In this document: positions 26,961 through 34,838 of the stretch, piece after piece
How positions within the stretch are numbered: position 1 is the first letter of the stretch
Layout of the letters: each line of letters starts with the position of its first letter
Assembly (NCBI RefSeq): GCF_009208105.1
Contig: NZ_WFKL01000001.1
Location: 2,852,001 to 2,916,000 of the forward strand
Reading direction: 5' to 3'
Source of the DNA: Rouxiella sp. S1S-2
Lineage (GTDB): Bacteria > Pseudomonadota > Gammaproteobacteria > Enterobacterales > Enterobacteriaceae
DNA length: 64,000 bases
The notes under the pieces: model-generated
The model's input: the letters and a program-made list of their open reading frames with translations, nothing else
What the model was told of the DNA's origin: nothing
The model's database searches: none
Position numbers and translations under genes: made by a program

Positions 26961-28148
26961 ATGTCGCATCAACACGATAAAACCAAAAAAAACACGCTAT
27001 CATCAGGAGGGGAAATGTATTCTATAGGAAAAAATACGGTCTGCACTTCAGCACCTGTCGCAAAGCTCTCCTCTGCAGCATTAACAATGGCGAGTGTTCC
27101 TTCAAGGATAAATTCTATTAATCCGTCACAGGTATTCGGTCCGCTATCTAACCATCCTGAACCTTTCACTCAACCGTCAGGTTACAGCGGACATCAGCAT
27201 GTTTATAAGCAGTCAATGATGTCAGTAGGAACTCGGCCGTTTCCTGCGATACGCCAGATGGGAGAACATACTAGAACATCTTTCCCTGACCCTCTCACGA
27301 GCAGAGATCGACGTAAACAACAAGCCCCCCGTAGGGTTCCTCAAGCTAAAAATGAACCTGGACAAAGTAAAAGTAATAAAATCACTCCAGATGAGTTCTC
27401 TAAGAACCGCATGAAATACATCAGCCTCTTAACAACTAAATTCAATTATTTGGTCAAGAAATCTGAACGTGAGAGAAACACCACACCTCATAGTGAAAGA
27501 CTTATGCTTACGACGGCCCTTTTATATCACTTACCTATTGAAAACCACAGTGTAGTATCTGAAATAGCAAAAGGAACGTATCTTGATGAAGGAATAATGC
27601 TGGCTGCAGTTCCTGCTATCCTTGCAAAGTATAAAAAAAACAAATTAAATAACTCACTTTTAGAAAAATGGATGGATTTACCGGTTAAAAAAATAAGTGA
27701 TAAAAAACTGACAATAATGAGCGCTAAAGGATCATCAAAAATAGACGACATTGCAGCCCATATGCAATCCCCTCCAACAATGAGTACATTTCAAAAACGG
27801 CCTAAAGAAGTTGAGGTTATTACACTCTCGGATTCTTCTGACTCAGATTGTTTGACTCAAACTTCAATATTGAAAGAGAAAAGTTTTAACTTTAATAAGC
27901 AGCTGAGATATGTAAAGAGTAACGTAAACGCATATGAAATACTGAAATTTTCTAAATCCGTTATTGGTATAACTCAAGACGACGCTTATTCAAGCGGAAA
28001 GTTTATTCCAAACACCATTGTTTCATCAATTGACAAGCTTAACGAATTAGGCCTGATTGAAGAGAGCAAGGGCAGGTTTTATTTGTCAGACTCAGGAGTT
28101 AGCATCTTAAAGGCACTAAAAACATCCTCTAAAAGAAGCGAAATTTGA
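26961..28148 (+). CDS. orphan protein with SUMO-interaction-like motif, candidate effector
   Basis: I do not recognise this 395-residue protein. It has no signal peptide or membrane segment. The first 150 residues are rich in Ser, Thr, Asn, Gln and Pro and look disordered; residues 150-265 look helical and basic. Residues 284-296 (VEVITLSDSSDSD) form a hydrophobic strand followed by an acidic Ser/Asp run, as in eukaryotic SUMO-interaction motifs. Residues 310-388 read like a winged helix (KLNELGLIEESKGRFYLSDSG). The gene is AT-rich, alone, and flanked by unrelated operons. The ATG at 26961 has only a weak site; the ATG at 27015 (codon 19) follows AGGAGGGG and may be the true start. A secreted, host-directed role is an inference. 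Confidence 0.6.
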   Translation: MSHQHDKTKKNTLSSGGEMYSIGKNTVCTSAPVAKLSSAALTMASVPSRINSINPSQVFGPLSNHPEPFTQPSGYSGHQHVYKQSMMSVGTRPFPAIRQMGEHTRTSFPDPLTSRDRRKQQAPRRVPQAKNEPGQSKSNKITPDEFSKNRMKYISLLTTKFNYLVKKSERERNTTPHSERLMLTTALLYHLPIENHSVVSEIAKGTYLDEGIMLAAVPAILAKYKKNKLNNSLLEKWMDLPVKKISDKKLTIMSAKGSSKIDDIAAHMQSPPTMSTFQKRPKEVEVITLSDSSDSDCLTQTSILKEKSFNFNKQLRYVKSNVNAYEILKFSKSVIGITQDDAYSSGKFIPNTIVSSIDKLNELGLIEESKGRFYLSDSGVSILKALKTSSKRSEI

Positions 28149-28296
28149 CGCAGAGGTTGCCGCTTTTTATCTGATGCTAATTTTGACGGACTGGGACATA
28201 CGCTGTATGAGGGAATCATAGGGGTCTTGGCGCAGCCCAGTAAGCGCAGAGCATGCCTTTGACCCCATCCTTATGAAACTCAACGTTTTTTAAGGG

Positions 28297-29421
28297 TTAC
28301 TCCCCCCACGTGCGTTCTAAAACATTCACCCAGTTCTTGTGGCAAATATTTTCCAGCACCTGCTGGTTGTATCCGGCGCTACGCAGTGCGGCAACCAGCT
28401 TGGTCAGGCCTCGCACGTCAACCATGTCCGGTGTCAGGGTTACGCCATCAAAATCAGAGCCGAACCCAACGTTGTTTTCACCCAATTTTTCAACCAGATA
28501 ATCAACGTGGCGCACCATTTCGTCAACCGTGGCGTCAGCCGATTTTTGGCCATCTTCGCGCAGGAATGACATGCCGAAATTAACGCCAACAAAGCCGTTG
28601 CTCTCTTTAATAGCCGCAAGCTGTTTGTCAGTAAGGTTGCGCGATTGAGCACTCAAGGTATGCGCGTTGGAGTGGCTGGCCACCAGCGGTGCATCACTGT
28701 GTTGCGCGACCTGCCAAAAGCCTTTTTCATCGAGGTGCGACAGGTCGACCATAATGCGTTTCTGGTTGCAGGCCTTTACCAGCTTGATGCCCAACTCGGT
28801 AAGACCTGGGCCAATGTCCGGCGTTGAAGGGAATTTGAACGGCACGCCGTGGCCAAAAATGTTTGGTCGGCTCCAGACCGGTCCAATCGAGCGCAGGCCC
28901 ATGGCGTAAAACACGTCGAGCAGGTAAAGGTCGGGGTCAATCGCCTCCGCGCCTTCAATATGCATAACTACAGCTAATGCCTGATTTTGTATCGACTGAC
29001 GAATTTCTGCGGCGTTTCGGCAGATTTTTACCGCGCCTGCGGAAGCTTTTTCAATGCGCAGTAAAAACGCCATCATGCCAATTGTGATGTCGCGCGCAGA
29101 ATTCAAATCTGGTGTAGGAGAAAAATCAGGATGTTTATTAACACCTTCGAGCAAGAATCGAGTGTCTATACCCGAACTCGGCACGATACTTGCTTGATCA
29201 GCTAAGTCAGGGAACGTTGGAGAAGGTACATAGGCCGCAAACAGGCCTCCAGCAAAGCCTGCCTCACGACAGCGCGACAGGTCCATTTGTCCGCAAGCGG
29301 GTCCTTCGAGGAATGCCTGCTCTGGATTTTGGCGATGATTTAACCAAAGTTGCATTAAAACATCGTTATGTCCGTCAAATACCGGCACCAGGCTTTCAGT
29401 TTCATTGACTTTGCTATTCAT
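28297..29421 (-). CDS. M19-family (renal-dipeptidase-type) dipeptidase
   Basis: The 374-residue metallopeptidase has the binuclear-zinc motifs of membrane dipeptidases: FDGHNDVLMQLW near residues 15-26, a glutamate in HIEGAEAI, a histidine in DLSHLDEKGF, another in ASHSNAHTL, and GSDFDGV near 320. It lacks a signal peptide and so should be cytoplasmic. The family splits dipeptides including those with a D-residue at the C-terminus. It is divergent from a peptide ABC operon that ends with a D-aminopeptidase, which supports a role in using D-residue peptides. The 148-base gap between it and the orphan gene shows nothing I can assign. Confidence 0.85.
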   Translation of the reverse strand: MNSKVNETESLVPVFDGHNDVLMQLWLNHRQNPEQAFLEGPACGQMDLSRCREAGFAGGLFAAYVPSPTFPDLADQASIVPSSGIDTRFLLEGVNKHPDFSPTPDLNSARDITIGMMAFLLRIEKASAGAVKICRNAAEIRQSIQNQALAVVMHIEGAEAIDPDLYLLDVFYAMGLRSIGPVWSRPNIFGHGVPFKFPSTPDIGPGLTELGIKLVKACNQKRIMVDLSHLDEKGFWQVAQHSDAPLVASHSNAHTLSAQSRNLTDKQLAAIKESNGFVGVNFGMSFLREDGQKSADATVDEMVRHVDYLVEKLGENNVGFGSDFDGVTLTPDMVDVRGLTKLVAALRSAGYNQQVLENICHKNWVNVLERTWGE

Positions 29422-29479
29422 AAAAAAGGTCTACCCTTGGTTAAGCACGACAGGAATCAATCAGCCCTCGCTCTTAAAA

Positions 29480-29505
29480 GGTGCAATTCGTTTCTGAATC
29501 GCACC
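29480..29505. repeat. inverted repeat in the dipeptidase/peptide-transporter divergent region
   Basis: The arms GGTGCAATTC and GAATCGCACC (10 bp, one mismatch) enclose 6 bases. It lies 59 bases from the dipeptidase start and 162 from the binding-protein start, a position suited to an operator shared by both units. No regulator gene is adjacent. Confidence 0.35.
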
Positions 29506-29666
29506 AATGATGAGCAGGATTTCACATTACATTTTCTTGTGAAAAACGGCGCATGCTGGCGCAGCTGTGATGGCGTCCATTAGAGACAAAGCGCAGCGAA
29601 CAAGTCAAGGGCTAGACATCATAATTTTAAATTTTAAGCATATATATCAACACGATGGGAGTCATC

Positions 29667-31262
29667 ATGGTCACAAGGCGTAATTTTATTACCGGTTTTT
29701 CAGCCATTCCAGTTTTATCATATTTGAGTTTCAACAACGTTTTTGCCGCCACCCCAAAATCGATATTGGTGATGGCAATTCAGTTGGACATCATTACCAG
29801 CCTTGACCCGCATGAATCCTTCGAATCCGTCGGCAGCGAAGTGACCGGCAATATGTATCAACAACTGGTGAAACCCAAGCTCAGCGCCGCAGACGAAATT
29901 GAAGGCGATCTGGCCCTGTCGTGGACCACCTCAGACGATAAAAAAACCTTCACCTTTAAAATGGATCCGAAAGCCAAATTTGCTGACGGCACGCCGGTAA
30001 CTGCTTCAGATGCCGCCTTCTCGCTGCAGCGCGTCGTTAAGCTTGATAAAAGTCCCGCCTACATCATCAACCAGTTTGGTTACACCAAAGACAACGTTGA
30101 ACAGCTGATCACCGCCCCTGACGAGCAAACGCTGGTGATTACCACGACTGAACCGGCGTCTGAGTCCTTCCTCCTTTACTGTTTGTCGGCCAACGTTGGC
30201 AGCATCGTGCAAAAAACCGCCTGTATGACCAATCAGAAAGGCGACGACCTGGGTAATGCCTGGCTGAAGACCAACAGCGCCGGATCCGGTGCCTTTAAGC
30301 TGCGGACCTGGAAGGTCAGTGAAACGGTTATTCTTGAAAGTAATAAAAACAACCCGCACGCCGGTAAGATTGAGCGCGTGATTATGCGCCACATCGTTGA
30401 CCCCTCTGCACAACTGCTGATGCTGCAAAAAGGCGATATTGATATTGCGCGTAATCTGACGACCGAGCAGCTGCGTCCGCTAAAAGATGACAAAAATTTC
30501 ACGCTGGTGCAGAAAGGTATTGCGGGTACGTTGATGGTTTCAGGCAACGTGGCGCACCCTAATCTGTCCAAACCGCAGGTTTGGCAGGCGATTAAATGGG
30601 CGATTGATTATGAAGGTATTCAACAACACATCATTCCATTGACCCACAAGATTCATCAGAGCTTCCTGCCAGAAGGTTTCCCCGCGGCGGTGAACACCAT
30701 TATGTACAAACGCGACGTGGCTAAAGCCAAAGCGCTGCTGGCCGAAGCCGGATTCCCTAATGGTTTTGAGATAACGCTCGACCATTACTCCGCCTCGCCG
30801 TCTACCGATATCGCGCAGGCCATTCAGTCAAATCTGGGCGAAATCGGCATTAAAGTCACGCTGCTGGCCGCAGAAAGCCGTCAGGTTCTGACCAAGATGC
30901 GCGCCCGTCAACAGCAACTGGCACTTACCCAGTGGGGTGCCGACTATTTTGACCCCAACTCTAACGCCGAAGCGTTCTGCAGCAACCCTGACAACAGCGA
31001 CAAAGCCAAGAGCCGGACGCTGGCGTGGCGCTGCAGCTGGCAGGACAAGACAATTTCCGACCTCAGCACTAAGGCGCTGCACGAGTCAGATCCCGCCACC
31101 CGCATTAAGCTTTATGAACAACTGCAGACACAGCATATGGAAACCAGTCCGTTTATGATTATGTTCCAGCCTACGCTGACCGCCGCCTGCCGCCACGACA
31201 TCACTGGCGTGGTATTGACTGTCATGAGCACCAGCCCATACGAGAAGGTTGTTAAAGCGTGA
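29667..31262 (+). CDS. peptide ABC transporter substrate-binding protein, Tat-type signal
   Basis: The 531-residue precursor belongs to the DppA/OppA (SBP_bac_5) family. The N-terminus has a twin-arginine-type motif, TRRNFITG, followed by a hydrophobic core and a likely cut after VFA-A, so export by Tat is possible; most DppA homologs use Sec. The body has the LDPHESFES opening, an FKMDPKAKFADGTPVTA segment near 110 and a late NPDNSDKAK stretch. The ATG at 29667 is chosen because of GGGAG upstream; an ATG four codons earlier lacks a site. Its stop overlaps the first permease gene. Confidence 0.87.
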   Translation: MVTRRNFITGFSAIPVLSYLSFNNVFAATPKSILVMAIQLDIITSLDPHESFESVGSEVTGNMYQQLVKPKLSAADEIEGDLALSWTTSDDKKTFTFKMDPKAKFADGTPVTASDAAFSLQRVVKLDKSPAYIINQFGYTKDNVEQLITAPDEQTLVITTTEPASESFLLYCLSANVGSIVQKTACMTNQKGDDLGNAWLKTNSAGSGAFKLRTWKVSETVILESNKNNPHAGKIERVIMRHIVDPSAQLLMLQKGDIDIARNLTTEQLRPLKDDKNFTLVQKGIAGTLMVSGNVAHPNLSKPQVWQAIKWAIDYEGIQQHIIPLTHKIHQSFLPEGFPAAVNTIMYKRDVAKAKALLAEAGFPNGFEITLDHYSASPSTDIAQAIQSNLGEIGIKVTLLAAESRQVLTKMRARQQQLALTQWGADYFDPNSNAEAFCSNPDNSDKAKSRTLAWRCSWQDKTISDLSTKALHESDPATRIKLYEQLQTQHMETSPFMIMFQPTLTAACRHDITGVVLTVMSTSPYEKVVKA

Positions 31263-32272
31263 GCAAGAGACTCAATAGTTTTCTGAGTACCTGCATCAGC
31301 GTTTGTCTTACTTTGTTTGGCCTGTCGGTTATTACCTTCTTCATTGGCAGGGTAATGCCGACAGATCCGGTGCTGGCCGCAGTGGGCGATAATGCGCCGG
31401 AGTCGGTGGTCGAACGTGTACGTCATGAAATGGGGTTGGATCAGCCCCTGTGGATGCAGTTTTTACACTATCTCAGCCAGTTGGCGCACGGCGACCTCGG
31501 CCGCTCTGCGCTAACCTCCAATCTGGTCACCAGTGATATTGCGCGCTACTTCCCCGCTACGCTCGAGCTTGCCACCGCCGCGATTATTATCGCGGCGGTC
31601 ATCGGCATTCCGCTTGGCGTATGGGCGGCAACGCGTCAGGGAAGCTGGATTGACCAGACCATTCGCGTGGTGTGCCTCGCGGGACACTCGTTGCCGGTAT
31701 TCGTGCTGGCGTTACTCAGCCTGCTGATTTTCTATTCAGTACTGGGTATTGCACCGGGACCGGGCCGCCAGGACATCATTTATCAGGACATGATCCCGCA
31801 GGTGACCGGACTGCTCACGGTGGACTCGCTGCTGGCGGGAGACACCGGTGCGTTCTGGGATGCGCTGGCGCACATGGTGCAGCCGGTGCTGATTCTGGCC
31901 TATTTCAGCATGGCCTATATCACCCGAATGACCCGCACCTTCATGCTCAACGCACTCAGCGGGGAATACGTGATAACCGCGCGTGCCAAAGGGCTGTCTG
32001 CCCGTCGGGTTATCTGGAAGCATGCGTTCCCGACGGTCGGCGTTCAGCTGATTACCGTGCTGGCGCTGACCTATGCCGGGCTGCTTGAGGGCGCGGTGGT
32101 GACAGAAAATGTCTTCTCGTGGCCGGGTCTCGGCCAGTACCTCACTGTTTCGCTAATGAATGCCGACATGAACCCGGTCATCGGTTCTACCTTGCTGATT
32201 GGCGCCATTTATGTGCTGCTCAATCTGCTGGCCGACCTTCTCTATCGACTTCTGGATCCTCGCGTAAAATGA
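31259..32272 (+). CDS. peptide ABC transporter permease, DppB type
   Basis: The 337-residue permease starts with GTG in a GTGA overlap with the binding-protein stop. It has six membrane segments, the N-terminal DPVLAAVGDNAPES periplasmic stretch of DppB proteins, and the cytoplasmic EAA-type ARAKGLSARRVIWKHAF loop near 240-256. Its TGA overlaps the next ATG. It forms the channel with the DppC-type protein. Confidence 0.9.
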   Translation: MSKRLNSFLSTCISVCLTLFGLSVITFFIGRVMPTDPVLAAVGDNAPESVVERVRHEMGLDQPLWMQFLHYLSQLAHGDLGRSALTSNLVTSDIARYFPATLELATAAIIIAAVIGIPLGVWAATRQGSWIDQTIRVVCLAGHSLPVFVLALLSLLIFYSVLGIAPGPGRQDIIYQDMIPQVTGLLTVDSLLAGDTGAFWDALAHMVQPVLILAYFSMAYITRMTRTFMLNALSGEYVITARAKGLSARRVIWKHAFPTVGVQLITVLALTYAGLLEGAVVTENVFSWPGLGQYLTVSLMNADMNPVIGSTLLIGAIYVLLNLLADLLYRLLDPRVK

Positions 32273-33183
32273 ACAGCTTAACTTCAAGACCGGGGTCTCG
32301 GGCCTGGCTGCTCGATGAAACTCCTAAAACACGCACGCAGGCCGTATGGGGCAGGCGCTACCGCATCTGGCTCGGTTTACGGTCTAATCCGCTGGCGCTG
32401 ATTGGCCTCATCACCGTGCTCATCGTGTTGGCGATTTCGCTCTGTGCGCCGCTGCTCACCCAATATCATCCGGGGGATCAGGATCTCGCAAACCGACTGG
32501 CCAAACCTTCTGCACTGCATCTTCTGGGCACTGACGAACTGGGCCGCGACACGCTGAGCCGCATACTTTACGGCGGTCGCATCACCCTCGGCATGGTCAT
32601 TATCGTGGTCGCGATTGTGGCCCCGCTCGGTCTGCTGATTGGCTGCGTGGCAGGTTATGCGGGCGGGTTGATTGACCGTATTCTGATGCGTATCACCGAC
32701 GTGTTTCTGGCTTTCCCACGTTTGATTTTGGCGCTGGCCTTCGTGGCCGCATTAAGGCCCGGCATAGAGAGCGCGATACTCGCGATTGCCCTCACCGCTT
32801 GGCCGCCCTACGCGCGTCTCGCCCGCGCTGAAACCATGCAGGTGCGCGGCACGGACTATATCGCCGCCTGCCGCTTAACCGGCGCAACGCCAGCGCGCAT
32901 CATCATGCGTCACATCATGCCACTGTGCGTGCCGAGTCTGGTGGTGCGCGTGACGCTGGATATGAGTTCAATCATTATCACCGCCGCCAGCCTGGGCTTT
33001 TTGGGCATGGGCGCACAGCCGCCTTCGCCGGAATGGGGTGCGATGATTGCCACCGCGCGCCGTTTCCTGTTTAGCGAATGGTGGGTGCCGCTTATTCCGG
33101 CTATCGCTATTTTTGTCACCTCGTTGGCCTTTAACTTTCTCGGCGATGGTTTACGTGACGTCCTCGATCCTAAGGAACGCTAA
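32269..33183 (+). CDS. peptide ABC transporter permease, DppC type
   Basis: The 304-residue permease is assigned to the ATG at 32269, overlapping the DppB-type stop (ATGA); the frame is open upstream but not coding. It shows the DppC features LGTDELGRDTLSRILYGGR near residue 85-105, a DVFLAFPRLILAL helix, and a late LGFLGMGAQPPSPEWG segment. The TAA stop shares its last base with the next ATG. Confidence 0.9.
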   Translation: MNSLTSRPGSRAWLLDETPKTRTQAVWGRRYRIWLGLRSNPLALIGLITVLIVLAISLCAPLLTQYHPGDQDLANRLAKPSALHLLGTDELGRDTLSRILYGGRITLGMVIIVVAIVAPLGLLIGCVAGYAGGLIDRILMRITDVFLAFPRLILALAFVAALRPGIESAILAIALTAWPPYARLARAETMQVRGTDYIAACRLTGATPARIIMRHIMPLCVPSLVVRVTLDMSSIIITAASLGFLGMGAQPPSPEWGAMIATARRFLFSEWWVPLIPAIAIFVTSLAFNFLGDGLRDVLDPKER

Positions 33184-34013
33184 TGCTGGTCGATATCAAG
33201 AACTTACATATCACTTTTGAAACTCGCAGCGGCAGCTTTGACGCCGTGCGCGGGGTCTCCTTTTCACTGGGCAAAGAGAAGCTCGGCATCGTGGGTGAAA
33301 GCGGATCGGGCAAGTCACTGACCGCTCGCTGCCTGATGAACCTGCTACCTTCCAGCGCCAAGTGCCGCGCCGACACCCTATCATTTGATGGCATTGACCT
33401 GCGCAACGCCAGCGAAAAGCAGATGCGGCAGATCCGCGGCAAGCGCGTTGGCTTCATTTTGCAGGACCCGAAATACTCGCTGCATCCCGTGATGTCGATT
33501 GGTAAACAGGTGGCAGAAGCCTGGCAAACGCACAAAGGCGGCAGCAAGAAACAGGCCATGGAAGCGGCTATTGACCTGCTAGATCAGGTAAAAATTCGTG
33601 ATCCGCACAAGGTGGCGCAGCGCTATGCCCACGAAGTATCGGGCGGCATGGGCCAGAGGGTGATGATTGCCATGATGTTGGCGCCAGACCCAGAATTAAT
33701 GATTGCCGACGAACCCACCAGCGCACTCGATGCCACGGTGCAGGCCGAAATTTTGCGCCTGCTTGATGATTTGGTTTCCAGCCGCGGCATGGGCCTGATT
33801 TTGATCAGCCACGACCTGCCGCTGGTGTCGAAGTTTTGCGACCGGGTGGCGGTCATGTACGCCGGACGCATTGTTGAAACGCTGCAAGCCGGTGATCTTC
33901 GCCATGCTCAACACCCTTACACCCGCGGACTGCTGGAGTGCCTGCCCTCCCTGCTGCACCCAAGGGACCGGTTGCCGATTTTGGTACGCGACGAGGCGTG
34001 GAAAACATCATGA
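33183..34013 (+). CDS. peptide ABC transporter ATPase, DppD type
   Basis: The 276-residue ATPase has Walker A GESGSGKS near residue 38, a Q-loop in FILQDPKYSLHP, signature VSGGMGQR near 157, Walker B LMIADEPTSALD, and the switch ISHDLPLV. The C-terminus has the HPYTRGLLECLPSLL segment typical of oligopeptide ATPases but lacks the cysteine cluster that some DppD proteins carry. It overlaps the DppF-type gene by 4 bases (ATGA). Confidence 0.88.
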   Translation: MLVDIKNLHITFETRSGSFDAVRGVSFSLGKEKLGIVGESGSGKSLTARCLMNLLPSSAKCRADTLSFDGIDLRNASEKQMRQIRGKRVGFILQDPKYSLHPVMSIGKQVAEAWQTHKGGSKKQAMEAAIDLLDQVKIRDPHKVAQRYAHEVSGGMGQRVMIAMMLAPDPELMIADEPTSALDATVQAEILRLLDDLVSSRGMGLILISHDLPLVSKFCDRVAVMYAGRIVETLQAGDLRHAQHPYTRGLLECLPSLLHPRDRLPILVRDEAWKTS

Positions 34014-34756
34014 TTAATTTAGATCAACTGCGCATCTCTTTCGGCGATACCGAGGTGGTGAAAGGCGTCAGTTTTAACGTTGCCAACGGCGAGAGCTTTG
34101 GCATTGTCGGCGAAAGCGGCTCGGGTAAATCTACCATTTTGCGCGCGCTGGCCGGGCTTAATCAGCACTGGTCGGGCACGATGGACATCGGCGGTGAACC
34201 GCAGTTGCCCAAACGCCCAAAGCGCTTTTATCGTCGTGTGCAAATGGTGTTTCAAGACCCCTACGGCTCGCTGCATCCCCGTCAAACCATCGACCGTATA
34301 TTGGCCGAACCGCTCGAGGTGCACGGCTTTCTTAATATCGAAAAACGTATTGCCGATGCGCTCAATGAAGTGGCGCTGCCGCAGAGTGTTCGCTTTCGTT
34401 TTCCGCATCAGCTCTCAGGCGGCCAGCGTCAACGCGTGGCGATTGCCCGTGCCTTAATCTCTGAACCTCAAATTTTGCTGCTCGATGAACCGACGTCCGC
34501 ACTCGACGTTTCGGTTCAGGCCGAGATTTTGAACCTGTTGACTGACATCCGTGAGCAAAAGAAATTGACCTATGTGCTGGTCACCCACAATTTAGCGGTG
34601 GTAACGCATCTTTGCACCAGAATTGGAGTGATGATCGGTGGTCAAATGGTTGAGCTTGTAAGTGCGAACGATCTACGGGCGGGTAACGTGACACATCCGC
34701 ATACGGCCGAGCTCAGGAAACTAAGCCTGAACCTCGAAGAACCGGAAATCGATTAA
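34010..34756 (+). CDS. peptide ABC transporter ATPase, DppF type
   Basis: The 248-residue ATPase starts at the ATG overlapping the DppD-type stop. Walker A is GESGSGKS near residue 37, the Q-loop is VFQDPYGSLHP, the signature LSGGQRQR near 132 and Walker B LLLDEPTSALDVS. It is shorter than E. coli DppF and lacks the long C-terminal extension. It completes a five-gene peptide uptake operon. Confidence 0.88.
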   Translation: MINLDQLRISFGDTEVVKGVSFNVANGESFGIVGESGSGKSTILRALAGLNQHWSGTMDIGGEPQLPKRPKRFYRRVQMVFQDPYGSLHPRQTIDRILAEPLEVHGFLNIEKRIADALNEVALPQSVRFRFPHQLSGGQRQRVAIARALISEPQILLLDEPTSALDVSVQAEILNLLTDIREQKKLTYVLVTHNLAVVTHLCTRIGVMIGGQMVELVSANDLRAGNVTHPHTAELRKLSLNLEEPEID

Positions 34757-34781
34757 GGCTTAACCCACACTATTAGTCTAT

Positions 34782-34814
34782 CAAACGCCCTTGGCCCCGG
34801 CTTCAGGGCGTTTG
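34782..34814. repeat. perfect hairpin between transporter and D-aminopeptidase genes
   Basis: Perfect 9-bp arms CAAACGCCC and GGGCGTTTG enclose 15 bases. It lies 25 bases after the ATPase stop and 24 before the next start, without a T-run. A partial terminator or mRNA-stabilising element that sets lower expression of the last gene is possible. Confidence 0.45.
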
Positions 34815-34838
34815 GCAGAGCAAAATATGGAGACAGGA

